DNA from: Alphaproteobacteria bacterium
GTDB taxonomy: Bacteria > Pseudomonadota > Alphaproteobacteria > Caulobacterales > Maricaulaceae
Assembly (NCBI GenBank): GCA_030428405.1
Contig: JAUIEH010000007.1
Location: forward strand, 1 to 21,637
Direction of reading: 5' to 3'
DNA length: 21,637 nucleotides
The notes under the pieces were generated by a model, which made no database searches, was not told the DNA's origin, and saw only the letters and a program-made list of their open reading frames with translations. Of the stretch, positions 7,817-14,821 are shown one piece after another. Position 1 is the first letter of the stretch, and every line of letters starts with the position of its first letter. Both the position numbers and the translations under genes were made by a program.

Positions 7817-9322
7817 ATGGCGCTCGGACCACGTTTGGAATTACGGCAGGGCCAGTCCCTGGTCATGACGCCGCAATTGCAGCAGGCGATCAAGCTGCTG
7901 CAGCTGTCCAATCTGGAGCTGGCCGAGTTCGTCGAGAACGAGCTGGAGCGCAATCCGCTTCTGCAGCGCGACGATTCTTCGAATGCGGAGAATGATGATT
8001 CGCGCGATGCGAAGTCGTCCGACAAGGAATCAAATCTCGAAGAGCTGTCGATTTCGGCCGATGCGCCGAATGAAGCCGCCAGCTCCGCCATCGACGCCGA
8101 TTATGAGAGCATGGACCCGGAAAGCGGGCCCAGCGAAGCCGCCCAGGCGGGCGGTTCCATCGACTGGTCGCGCGCGGGCTCGGGCGGTTCGGCGTCCGGT
8201 CCGGAAGGCGAATCCGCGATTGACCGCGCCGCCGCCGGCAAGACGCTGGCTGAGCATCTTTCCGATCAGCTCGCCATCGCCGGACGCGATCCGGTCGACC
8301 GTCTGATCGGTTCCGCGCTCATCGACCTCGTCGATGAGGACGGCTATATGCGCGCCGATCTTGCCGATGTCGCCGATCGTCTCGGCGCCGAACTCGGCCG
8401 CGTCGAGGGCGTGCTCGCCCTCCTGCAGACCTTCGAGCCGACCGGCGTGATGGCGCGCAATGTCAAAGAGTGTCTGCGCCTCCAGCTCATGGAGCGCGAC
8501 CGCTTCGATCCGGCCATGGCGGCGCTCGTCAATAATCTCGAACTGCTCGCCAAGCACGATTACAAAAAGCTTCAGTCCGTGTGCGGTGTAGACGGCGACG
8601 ACCTCTCCGAGATGATCGCCGAGCTGCGCGCACTGACGCCGAAGCCGGGCCTAAGCTTTGGCGGCGAGACGACGGCTGCGATCGAGCCAGACGTTTTCGT
8701 CCGTGAGCGTCCTGACGGCGGCTGGGCGGTCGAGCTCAACTCCGACACCCTGCCGCGCGTGCTCGTCGATTCGCGCTATTACGCCGAAGTCACCAAATCC
8801 GCGCGCAAAGATTCCGACAAGGAATTCCTGACCGAGTGTCATCAGAATGCGAGCTGGCTGGTGAAGAGCCTGGACCAGCGCGCGCGCACCATCCTCAAGG
8901 TCGCCTCGGAAATCGTGCGCCAGCAGGACGCCTTCCTCGCCCATGGCGTCGAGCATCTGCGCCCGCTCAATCTGAAGACCGTGGCGGATGCGATCAGCAT
9001 GCATGAATCAACCGTGAGCCGCGTGACGTCGAACAAATATGTCGCCACGCCGCGCGGTCTGTTTGAGCTGAAATATTTCTTCACGGCGTCGATCCCGGCG
9101 GCCGGCGGCGGCGAAGCCTTCTCCGCTGAAGCGGTCCGCCACAAGATCAAGACGCTGATCGACTCCGAAACCGCGGACGCCGTTTTGTCCGATGACCGGA
9201 TCGTGGAGATTCTGCTCGACGAGGGCGTCGAAATTGCACGCCGGACCGTCGCAAAATACCGCGAAGCCATGCGCATTCCGTCTTCTGTGCAGCGTCGCCG
9301 TATGCTTAAACGGGCTTCCTGA
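7817..9322 (+). CDS. rpoN: RNA polymerase sigma-54 factor RpoN
   Basis: Sigma-54 directs RNA polymerase to -24/-12 promoters that need an AAA+ activator. Region I at the N-terminus is clear (LRQGQSLVMTPQLQQAIKLL, then LELAEFVENELERNPLL). It is followed by an acidic, Ser-rich region II (about 52-130). The core-binding and helix-turn-helix parts follow (STVSRVTSNKYVATPRG around 395-411). The RpoN box is ARRTVAKYRE at 474-483. At 501 residues it is a full-length member. Position between lptB and hpf/ptsN matches the widespread proteobacterial rpoN cluster, in which PtsN and Hpf accompany sigma-54. Confidence 0.97.
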   Translation: MALGPRLELRQGQSLVMTPQLQQAIKLLQLSNLELAEFVENELERNPLLQRDDSSNAENDDSRDAKSSDKESNLEELSISADAPNEAASSAIDADYESMDPESGPSEAAQAGGSIDWSRAGSGGSASGPEGESAIDRAAAGKTLAEHLSDQLAIAGRDPVDRLIGSALIDLVDEDGYMRADLADVADRLGAELGRVEGVLALLQTFEPTGVMARNVKECLRLQLMERDRFDPAMAALVNNLELLAKHDYKKLQSVCGVDGDDLSEMIAELRALTPKPGLSFGGETTAAIEPDVFVRERPDGGWAVELNSDTLPRVLVDSRYYAEVTKSARKDSDKEFLTECHQNASWLVKSLDQRARTILKVASEIVRQQDAFLAHGVEHLRPLNLKTVADAISMHESTVSRVTSNKYVATPRGLFELKYFFTASIPAAGGGEAFSAEAVRHKIKTLIDSETADAVLSDDRIVEILLDEGVEIARRTVAKYREAMRIPSSVQRRRMLKRAS

Positions 9323-9331
9323 AAGCGCGAT

Positions 9332-9420
9332 TTGACTTCAAAATCGGGACCGGACTAGGGTCCGCGCGCTCTTGGGAGGCGGTCGCGGACCGCCGTCCGA
9401 GCGCTTCGGCGCCGAGGGAC
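9332..9420 (+). promoter_or_regulatory. Candidate hpf promoter and structured leader
   Basis: The rpoN-hpf gap has TTGACT (9332-9337) followed after 17 bases by CTAGGG (9355-9360), a moderate match to an alphaproteobacterial promoter. Downstream are two perfect small hairpins. One is GGCGGTC/GACCGCC with a 3-base loop (9378-9394). The other is GCGC-TTCG-GCGC (9401-9412), a stable UUCG tetraloop. The second ends just before the GAGGGAC ribosome-binding site (about 9414-9420). Neither is followed by T residues, so they look like leader structure rather than terminators. Function is inferred only. Confidence 0.35.
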
Positions 9421-9429
9421 AATTTTTAG

Positions 9430-10023
9430 ATGCAAATACAAGTAGTTAATAAGGGCATCGACGTCAGTCCGGCGTTGCGCGAGCGCGTTTCGGCGCGGGT
9501 CAGCGACGCCGTGACCAAATATTTCAGCCGCGGCGGCGAGGCCTTCATCGTGGTCTCTCGCGAAGGCAGCGCGTTTCGCGCTGAGTGTTCAGTGCATTTG
9601 CCGGAGGGCGCGCATCTGAACGCCGGCGCCTCTGCCGGCGACGCTTACGCCGCCGTCGACCAGGCCACGGAGCGTCTGGAAACGCGTCTGCGCCGCTTCA
9701 AGCGCCGGCTCAATGATCAGCGCACCTCGCGCGGCGACCCCGCCGATGCGGCCCTTGTCGTGCTCGCCCGGCCGGAGGTCGATGTCGAGGACGAAGACGC
9801 GGGCGAGGCCTCAGAGGGCGAACCGCTGGTGGTGGCGGAGACCACAACGGATTTGCGCACGCTGACGGTCGGCATGGCTGTGCTTGAGCTCAGCCTGAAC
9901 GATTCCGCCGTCATGATGTTCAAGAACGCCGCGCATGGCGGGCTCAACGTTGTTTATCGACGACCGGACGGCCATATCGGCTGGATCGACCCGGTTCGGG
10001 CCGATGGTTCGGAGCCTTCATGA
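9430..10023 (+). CDS. hpf: Ribosome hibernation-promoting factor, long form
   Basis: Hpf binds the 30S decoding centre during stress or stationary phase and, in its long form, dimerises 70S ribosomes to 100S. The 197 residues show the N-terminal S30AE fold (1-105, starting MQIQVVNKGIDVSPALRERV and ending with the basic FKRRLNDQR). An acidic linker follows (about 112-137). The C-terminal dimerisation domain (about 140-190) includes SLNDSAVMMFKN and GGLNVVYRRPDGHIGWIDP. It sits in the rpoN-hpf-ptsN order and overlaps ptsN by four bases (ATGA), implying coupled translation. Confidence 0.96.
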   Translation: MQIQVVNKGIDVSPALRERVSARVSDAVTKYFSRGGEAFIVVSREGSAFRAECSVHLPEGAHLNAGASAGDAYAAVDQATERLETRLRRFKRRLNDQRTSRGDPADAALVVLARPEVDVEDEDAGEASEGEPLVVAETTTDLRTLTVGMAVLELSLNDSAVMMFKNAAHGGLNVVYRRPDGHIGWIDPVRADGSEPS

Positions 10024-10529
10024 ACGACGCCACGCGCACCAGCGAAAAGGACGCGGCGCAATCAAACGGTTTTGACGGTTTGCTCCTGGATCAGGGCGTC
10101 ATCATCGACCTGAACGCGACCAGCAAGAAGCACCTTTTCCAGGAACTCGCCCGTCACGCCTGCGAGGAAATCGACGCTGCCCCCAGCGTCGTCCTTGGCG
10201 CGCTGCTGGAGCGCGAGCGGCTAGGCACGACCGGCGTCGGCTCGGGCGTCGCCATTCCTCATGTCGCCGTGGCCGGCCTCGACCGTGTGCGCGGTCTGTT
10301 TGCGCGTCTCGGCCAGCCCATCGAGTTTGACGCGCCCGACGAAAAGCCTGTCGACCTCGTCTTCATGCTGCTCGCGCCCGAAGACATTAATTCCGGGCGC
10401 CTCAAGACGCTCGCGCGCACCGCGCGCGCCCTGCGCCGTCCGGAGTTTCGCGAACAGCTGCGCGAAGCCCCCAGCGCCGACGCCATCCGTGCTCTGCTCG
10501 GCGGCGATGCGGTGACCGCGGGCGGCTGA
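10020..10529 (+). CDS. ptsN: Nitrogen-regulatory phosphotransferase protein EIIA-Ntr (PtsN)
   Basis: PtsN is the terminal phosphoacceptor of the nitrogen PTS (EI-Ntr, NPr), a regulatory rather than sugar-transporting chain. The EIIA fold is recognisable, with active-site His81 in GVGSGVAIPHVAV. The motifs LLERERLGTTGVGSG before it and VDLVFMLLAPED after it are typical. The 169 residues are slightly more than usual, with about 15 extra at the N-terminus. The start overlaps the hpf stop (ATGA). A 6-base inverted repeat (GGCTGA/TCAGCC, 10524-10549) covers the stop, but no T run follows. Confidence 0.95.
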   Translation: MNDATRTSEKDAAQSNGFDGLLLDQGVIIDLNATSKKHLFQELARHACEEIDAAPSVVLGALLERERLGTTGVGSGVAIPHVAVAGLDRVRGLFARLGQPIEFDAPDEKPVDLVFMLLAPEDINSGRLKTLARTARALRRPEFREQLREAPSADAIRALLGGDAVTAGG

Positions 10530-10570
10530 GCCGGATGCGCGCGTCAGCCCTGCGCGCCAGACTGTCTAAT

Positions 10571-10819
10571 TCAGTGCACGCTCACAGGCTCGAAGTCGTG
10601 ATTGCGCGCGGCCTGGAAGGCTGAGGCGCGGTCGTCGAGCACGGCCAAGCGTGCGCCATTGGCGGCATGCACCGCATACAGAATGGCGTCGGGCGCTAGC
10701 TGCACGCCGTCCGGCGGATTAATACCGAAGACGTCGCGGGCGGAGACTTCGCGCACATAGACGAGCTGCGGCGCGCCAAGCGCCGTCATTTGGTCATTCG
10801 AGAGTTCTATCTTTTGCAT
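10571..10819 (-). CDS. DUF1150 family protein
   Basis: A small 82-residue cytoplasmic protein of the alphaproteobacterial DUF1150 family, whose function is unknown to me. Recognition rests on the conserved C-terminal half: ILYAVHAANGARLAVLDDR, then AFQAARNHDFEPVSVH. The start is the ATG at 10819, preceded by AAGGAG at suitable distance; a longer open frame upstream is only read-through within hsp20. The first 26 bases overlap the end of the hsp20 gene in another frame, so the two are translationally coupled. This pairing recurs in the class and suggests a role linked to heat or envelope stress (inference). It converges on ptsN with a 41-base gap. Confidence 0.88.
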   Translation of the reverse strand: MQKIELSNDQMTALGAPQLVYVREVSARDVFGINPPDGVQLAPDAILYAVHAANGARLAVLDDRASAFQAARNHDFEPVSVH

Positions 10820-11267
10820 CTTCTGATGCTCCTTCCTGGTTCGAACGCCCCGGTCCGCCCCGGTCCACGCGAATGGAGACAACGCGCTCGGCGGTCTCGG
10901 GATCCTCGCGCCGGACATCGACATGCAGGAGCCCGTCCTTGACGAAGGCGTCCTCCACCTCCCAGCCGTCGGCCAGCACGAAGGTGCGCTGAAACCGGCG
11001 CGCGGCGATGCCGCGATGGATGTAGGAAGCGTCTTCAGGCTCGCTGCGGTCGCCGCGCAGAATGAGTTGCGCGCCGCGCATCACGGCGGAAAGGTCTTCG
11101 GAACGAAAACCCGCCACCGCAAGCGTGATGCGGATCTGACCCTCGCCCAGATGCTCGATATTGTACGGCGGAAAGCCGTCGGTCGCGCGCGCGGCGCGCT
11201 CCGCGATTTCCTGCATACGCTCGAAACCCAGAAGAAACGGGCTGTCGAGCCAAGTCGGCCGCGTCAT
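10794..11267 (-). CDS. Hsp20-family small heat-shock chaperone (IbpA-like)
   Basis: Small heat-shock proteins hold unfolding proteins in a refoldable state without ATP. The 157 residues contain an alpha-crystallin domain from about 32 to 135 (PPYNIEHLGEGQIRITLAVAGF, then RGIAARRFQRTFVLADG and DGLLHVDVRRE). A C-terminal I-x-V anchor is present in VVSIRV, followed by a polar tail. The RGIAARRFQRTF block marks the alphaproteobacterial class A/IbpA type. GAGGAGG lies about 10 bases before the ATG. A heat-shock-type promoter candidate lies about 50 bases upstream. The 3' end overlaps the DUF1150 gene. Confidence 0.93.
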   Translation of the reverse strand: MTRPTWLDSPFLLGFERMQEIAERAARATDGFPPYNIEHLGEGQIRITLAVAGFRSEDLSAVMRGAQLILRGDRSEPEDASYIHRGIAARRFQRTFVLADGWEVEDAFVKDGLLHVDVRREDPETAERVVSIRVDRGGPGRSNQEGASEDAKDRTLE

Positions 11268-11315
11268 GACGCAAAGCCCTCCTCTGAGCCGCTCTGCGCG
11301 AGGATCCGCCGACCC

Positions 11316-11344
11316 TGTGGGGCGTCGGCGTCCTTGCTTTCAGC
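11316..11344 (-). promoter_or_regulatory. Candidate sigma-32 (heat-shock) promoter of hsp20
   Basis: On the minus strand GCTGAAA (11344-11338) is followed after 15 bases by CCCCACA (11322-11316). This resembles the RpoH consensus CTTGAAA and CCCCATNT with the allowed 11-16 base spacing; one -35 and one -10 base differ. It predicts a leader of about 40 bases before the hsp20 ATG. The match is imperfect, but it sits exactly where such a promoter would be expected. Confidence 0.45.
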
Positions 11345-11351
11345 ATCTAAG

Positions 11352-11555
11352 GTGGGAAGCGCGCCCGCCTTGATCAAGCAGGCGCGGTCGGCCGAGGCCA
11401 ATGGTGCGCTGGCGAATTGGGGCGCGTGGATATTCCTCGTCTCGAGATGTTTGTACGTTCCCGCTTACGCGTTCGGCCCGCCGGGTCTGCGATCGGTCTT
11501 TTGGCAAGGGGGCTGGATCGGCGTTCTCATCATCCTCGCCGACATCATTTTCTAG
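11352..11555 (+). pseudogene. MAPEG-family membrane protein remnant (C-terminal half only)
   Basis: From a GTG at 11352 this frame encodes 67 residues. The segment from ALANWGAWIFLVSRCLYV through AYAFGPPGLRS to the stop strongly resembles the last two helices of MAPEG proteins (roughly 130 residues; membrane eicosanoid/glutathione-metabolism superfamily). The N-terminal two helices are missing; upstream sequence is the hsp20 promoter region and hsp20 itself. There is no convincing ribosome-binding site for the GTG. The simplest reading is a 5'-deleted gene. A short, still-translated two-helix protein cannot be excluded. Its stop is 11 bases before the next gene, suggesting a former operon with the VOC gene. 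Confidence 0.6.
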
Positions 11556-11566
11556 GAGGAAGCGCC

Positions 11567-11950
11567 ATGCAGCTTGGAAATTTCTCGGTCAGCCTAGCCG
11601 TCAAGAACCTTCAGGACTCACGCGAATTTTACGAAGCGCTTGGCTTTGAAGTTTTTTACGATCAGTCGGCGCATAATTGGATGATCCTGAAGAATGGCGG
11701 CTGCACGATCGGCCTGTTTCAGGGCATGTTCGAGGGCAATATCCTGACCTTCAATCCCGGATGGGACGCAGACGGACAACCGATTTCCGATTTCGACGAT
11801 GTGCGCGACATCCAGAAGCGCCTGAAGTCGAAAGGCCTTACGCTCACGACCGAAGCCGACCCGGCCGAGACCGGACCGGCGAGCCTGACGCTCATCGACC
11901 CTGACGGCAACGCCGTCCTGATCGACCAGCACGTGCCCGCGCCAGGCTGA
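11567..11950 (+). CDS. VOC-superfamily (glyoxalase/bleomycin-resistance-like) protein
   Basis: A 127-residue protein with the paired beta-alpha-beta-beta-beta modules of the vicinal oxygen chelate fold. The first module is FSVSLAVKNLQDSREFYEALGFEVFYDQ (read as two overlapping strand-helix parts); the second ends SLTLIDPDGNAVLIDQHVP. The typical family elements SREFYEALGF and DPDGN are clear. Members include metal-dependent isomerases, dioxygenases and resistance proteins, so the substrate cannot be told from sequence. The start is the ATG at 11567 with AGGAGGAA immediately upstream; the frame continues open further upstream, but that part is not VOC-like. It follows the MAPEG remnant by 11 bases. 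Confidence 0.85.
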   Translation: MQLGNFSVSLAVKNLQDSREFYEALGFEVFYDQSAHNWMILKNGGCTIGLFQGMFEGNILTFNPGWDADGQPISDFDDVRDIQKRLKSKGLTLTTEADPAETGPASLTLIDPDGNAVLIDQHVPAPG

Positions 11951-12102
11951 GCCTCGCTCAACCGCACAGCACATGGCCTGCGTTTCTCACCGCGCAGCTC
12001 GCGCGCGCGAGACGGCTGACTTCTGTTTCGGGCGAAAGTGTCGGATCATCGCGTCCGCCGCCGGCAAGGCGCGGCGGACCGAGGCCCGTGGAGGCGCATG
12101 CG

Positions 12103-12453
12103 ATGGAAATCACCGGCAAGAGAAAAGTCGCGATCGTCGTTCTGACGCTCAGCGCGGTCGTGCCCGCATTGCTCGTTTCAGGCTTCGTCCCCGAGCTCTC
12201 GATTGCGCCGCTCTACGCCTCGATCGCGGCGGGCGTCGGCGGCGTGATCGCAGGCTTCATCGTCATCGACCGCAACATGCAGCGACCATGGGCGGCGCCG
12301 CTCTGCGGCGCGCTGGTCGGTCTGGGCGCGCTCTGGGTGACGATTTTTTATGCATCGTTCCGTGACAGGATTTTTTCGCTCGAGCTGGGCGTAGTCGCCA
12401 TTGTCGGTGCGATACCTGGCCTCATCCTGTTCGTTTTGCTCACGCGCCGATGA
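12103..12453 (+). CDS. Small four-helix membrane protein, function unknown
   Basis: I do not recognise a family. The 116 residues form four hydrophobic segments, about 8-28, 34-55, 64-85 and 93-113, with short polar turns (DRNMQRPW between 2 and 3, FRDRIF between 3 and 4). It is predicted to sit in the inner membrane. The ATG at 12103 is preferred because GTGGAGG (12088-12094) lies about 8 bases upstream; an in-frame GTG at 12088 would make that sequence coding. It is 152 bases downstream of the VOC gene, a gap in which I see no further gene, and it ends shortly before the tandem repeats. Confidence 0.75.
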   Translation: MEITGKRKVAIVVLTLSAVVPALLVSGFVPELSIAPLYASIAAGVGGVIAGFIVIDRNMQRPWAAPLCGALVGLGALWVTIFYASFRDRIFSLELGVVAIVGAIPGLILFVLLTRR

Positions 12454-12502
12454 GCGCGGGCCGAGCCGGTCGGGCCGCCTCTTCGGAACAGATGAGCAAA
12501 CC

Positions 12503-12700
12503 CCGCGCTCATGCAGCGAGCGCTTGTCGCGAACGATAGCGCCAAGAATGATTTCCGCGCTCATGCAGCGAGCGATTAGCGAGCGGTAGCGCAAAGAATG
12601 AATCCCGCGCTCAAGCAGCAAGCGCAAAGCGAGCGGTAGCGCAAAGAAAGAATCCCGCGCTCATGCAGCGAGCGGCTAGCGAGCGGTAGCGCCAGGAAAG
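12503..12700. repeat. Four tandem imperfect repeats of about 50 bases next to tRNA-Ala
   Basis: Units begin with CCGCGCTC at 12503, 12555, 12605 and 12655 (periods 52, 50 and 50) and run to the edge of the tRNA. Shared parts are CCGCGCTCATGCAGCGAGCG and, later in the unit, AGCGAGCGGTAGCGC followed by an A-rich stretch. On the minus strand, the direction of the tRNA transcript, each unit can fold as CCGCTC-loop-GAGCGcGG followed by a T-rich stretch, so the array resembles serial terminator-like hairpins 3' of the tRNA. Unit 1 is the most diverged and unit 3 has lost part of the first palindrome. Origin and role are unknown. Confidence 0.9.
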
Positions 12701-12701
12701 G

Positions 12702-12777
<76 letters not shown>

Positions 12778-12882
12778 GTCACTTCAGATATCGCGCTGAC
12801 TTGCGGGTTGGGACCCGCGCGCGGCGCCGCCGGTCGGCGGGCGACGGAAATTAGTCGCCGCGCCGCCTGCGATCAAGCGAAC

Positions 12883-13344
12883 TTACGTGTCTTCTTCGTC
12901 GTCATCGTCGTCGAGAAGCACGTCGTCGTCGTCATCATCGTCGAGCAGGACGTCGTCATCATCGTCGTCGTCCACAACTACGTCGTCGTCATCGTCGTCG
13001 AGCAGGACATCGTCGCCATCGTCGTCGCCGTCATCATCATCGCCGTCGTCTTCATCGACGTCTTCCAGCGCGACGGTGTTCTCGTCCTCTTCGACTTCGT
13101 CCTCGTCGTCCTCAGCGTCCTCGGCGGCTTGCTTTTCTTTCTCTGCAGCGGCGGCCTCGGCCTTTTTCGCTGCGGCTTTCGCTTTGGCGGATTCCGTACG
13201 GAACGGCGTGGATGCAGCCGTCAGCGCTTCGAGCTCGAAGGAGTCTCCGCACTTCGGACAAACCGCCGGATCACGCTCCAGATCATAGAAACGCGCCGAG
13301 CAGCTCGGGCAGGTGCGCTTCTCGCCTAATTTGGGTTTGGCCAA
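12883..13344 (-). CDS. TIGR02300 family zinc-ribbon protein with acidic Asp-repeat tail
   Basis: The family is defined by an N-terminal block like AKPxLGxKRxCP...FYDLxRDP and a very acidic C-terminus; its function is unknown. Here residues 1-32 read AKPKLGEKRTCPSC...FYDLERDPAVCPKC, giving two CxxC pairs (Cys12, 15, 29, 32), a likely zinc ribbon. A Lys/Ala/Glu-rich helix follows (52-75). From about 76 to 153 the chain is almost all Asp/Glu. The start is a TTG at 13344, at the exact family N-terminus and behind GGGGGAG; the frame stays open upstream but that part matches nothing in the family. The gene is divergent from aroA and upstream of tRNA-Ala, a recurrent arrangement. Confidence 0.85.
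   Translation of the reverse strand: MAKPKLGEKRTCPSCSARFYDLERDPAVCPKCGDSFELEALTAASTPFRTESAKAKAAAKKAEAAAAEKEKQAAEDAEDDEDEVEEDENTVALEDVDEDDGDDDDGDDDGDDVLLDDDDDDVVVDDDDDDDVLLDDDDDDDVLLDDDDDEEDT
12886..13014. repeat. In-frame Asp-repeat, about 10-residue units
   Basis: This encodes residues 111-153 of the TIGR02300 protein: four units of the form V(L/V)(L/V) followed by five to seven Asp, with a period of about 27-30 bases. Within units the plus strand is a GTC/ATC trinucleotide run, broken by GAGCAGGAC-like segments that encode VLL. The length is a multiple of three, so slippage would change unit number without frameshift. It is likely to vary between strains (inference). Confidence 0.8.
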
Positions 13345-13471
13345 GTTCTCCCCCGCAAACAGAATGATTCCAGCGGCTTTCGGATAAGGCGCGGTCGCTT
13401 GCCATGATCGCCAGCCGCTGTCAAAAGCAATTTCCAATCGACAGCGCAACGAACCGGGCGACGTCGCGTCA

Positions 13472-14821
13472 ATGACCTCACATTCACACCCTCCCAAACC
13501 CGCACGATCGCGGCTTTCTCGCGGACTTTCGGGCGCGCTGGCGCCGTCAGGCGACAAATCAATTTCGCACCGCGCTTTGATCTTCGGCGCGCTCGCCGAG
13601 GGCGAGACGCAGATCCGCGGGCTTCTGGAAAGCGACGACGTCATGCGCACTGCGCGCGCCATGAAAGCGCTGGGCGCGGGCACGAAGCGCACCAGCGACG
13701 GCGCCTGGAAAGTGCGCGGCGTCGGCGCGGCGGGTCTGCAGGAGCCCGCCGCAGCGCTCGACTTCGGCAATTCGGGCACGGGCTGCCGCCTGACCATGGG
13801 GGCGGCCGCCGGCGCCGATATCGAGACCCGCTTCATCGGCGATGCAAGCCTGTCCTCGCGCCCGATGGAACGCGTGCTCGCGCCCTTGCGCGCTTTCGGC
13901 GCTGGCGCGTGGTGCGATGATGACCGCCTGCCCGTGCGCCTGAAGGGCCGCCGGCCGCTGCACGCCATCACCTGGATCAGCCCGGCGGCGTCCGCGCAGG
14001 TGAAGTCGGCGGTCCTGATCGCCGCGCTCGCCGCAGAGGGCGAGACGGAATATGTCGAATCCCAGCCGACGCGCGATCACACCGAGCGCATGCTCGCGTT
14101 GTTCGGCGCGCCGCCGGAGATAGAGAGCGAAGGCGCGCGGCGCATGATCCGGCTCGTCGGTCCGGCGCCGCTGACCAGCGCAGATGTCGATGTGCCGGGC
14201 GATCCCTCCTCGGCCGCCTTCATGATCGCTGCGGCGATCGTTGCGCCCGACAGCGAGGTGTCAGTGTCGCCGGTGCTCGCCAACACCACGCGGCTGGGCT
14301 TTTTCGAAACGCTCGCCGAAATGGGCGCGGACATGGATTTCGACGAAGATCCGAACCCGTCCTATGAGCCGCTCGCAGCGCTCAAAGCGCGCACGAGCAC
14401 GCTGAAAGGCATCGCCGTCGACCCGACGCGCGCGCCGTCAATGATCGACGAGTTTCCCATCCTTGCGGTCTGTGCGGCTTATGCGAAAGGCGCCACGCAG
14501 GTTTCCGGCGCGCGCGAGCTGCGCATCAAGGAGAGCGACCGCATCGCCGCCATCGCTGCAATGCTCCAGGCCAATGGCGTGCGTGTGGATGTCGCCGATG
14601 ACGGCTTCATCGTGCATGGCTGCGGGCCTGGCGGGGTTCCGGGCGGCGGCCGCGTCGAGACCCATGGCGATCACCGCATCGCCATGAGCGCGATGGTGCT
14701 CGGCCTCGGCGCCAAACAGCCGGTGGAGATCGACGACGCTTCGATGATCGCGACGTCCTATCCCGGCTTCATGGCCGACATGGCCGCCATCGGCGCGCAT
14801 GTCGACGAGGTCACGGCTTGA
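13472..14821 (+). CDS. aroA: 3-phosphoshikimate 1-carboxyvinyltransferase (EPSP synthase), class II type
   Basis: EPSP synthase joins phosphoenolpyruvate to shikimate-3-phosphate in the shikimate pathway. The 449 residues carry SGDKSISHRAL (26-36), LDFGNSGTGCRLTMG (96-110), FIGDASLSSRPM, SAQVKSAVL, TRDHTERML, APSMIDEFPI and LRIKESDR. The pattern is that of class II enzymes (Agrobacterium CP4-like) rather than the E. coli class I type. At the inhibitor-contact position the sequence is NSGT, so Gly102 is present where CP4 has Ala. The first 20 residues are a variable extension. The gene is divergent from the TIGR02300 gene, and its stop overlaps the cmk TTG start. Confidence 0.96.
   Translation: MTSHSHPPKPARSRLSRGLSGALAPSGDKSISHRALIFGALAEGETQIRGLLESDDVMRTARAMKALGAGTKRTSDGAWKVRGVGAAGLQEPAAALDFGNSGTGCRLTMGAAAGADIETRFIGDASLSSRPMERVLAPLRAFGAGAWCDDDRLPVRLKGRRPLHAITWISPAASAQVKSAVLIAALAAEGETEYVESQPTRDHTERMLALFGAPPEIESEGARRMIRLVGPAPLTSADVDVPGDPSSAAFMIAAAIVAPDSEVSVSPVLANTTRLGFFETLAEMGADMDFDEDPNPSYEPLAALKARTSTLKGIAVDPTRAPSMIDEFPILAVCAAYAKGATQVSGARELRIKESDRIAAIAAMLQANGVRVDVADDGFIVHGCGPGGVPGGGRVETHGDHRIAMSAMVLGLGAKQPVEIDDASMIATSYPGFMADMAAIGAHVDEVTA

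Noticed and set aside
10524..10549. Inverted repeat GGCTGA/TCAGCC over the ptsN stop as a terminator
   Set aside because: Six base pairs with a 14-base loop and no T run is too weak to call as a separate feature.
12503..12700. CRISPR-like array next to the tRNA
   Set aside because: The units are contiguous with no variable spacers between conserved repeats, and the units themselves diverge.
12839..12859. GGCGAC/GTCGCC hairpin as terminator of the TIGR02300 gene
   Set aside because: There is a short stem and no T run on the minus strand; transcription may simply continue into the tRNA.
12886..13119. Possible CRISPR or other array suggested by dense GTC/ATC repeats
   Set aside because: The repeat is in-frame coding sequence for an aspartate-rich tail, with no unique spacers.
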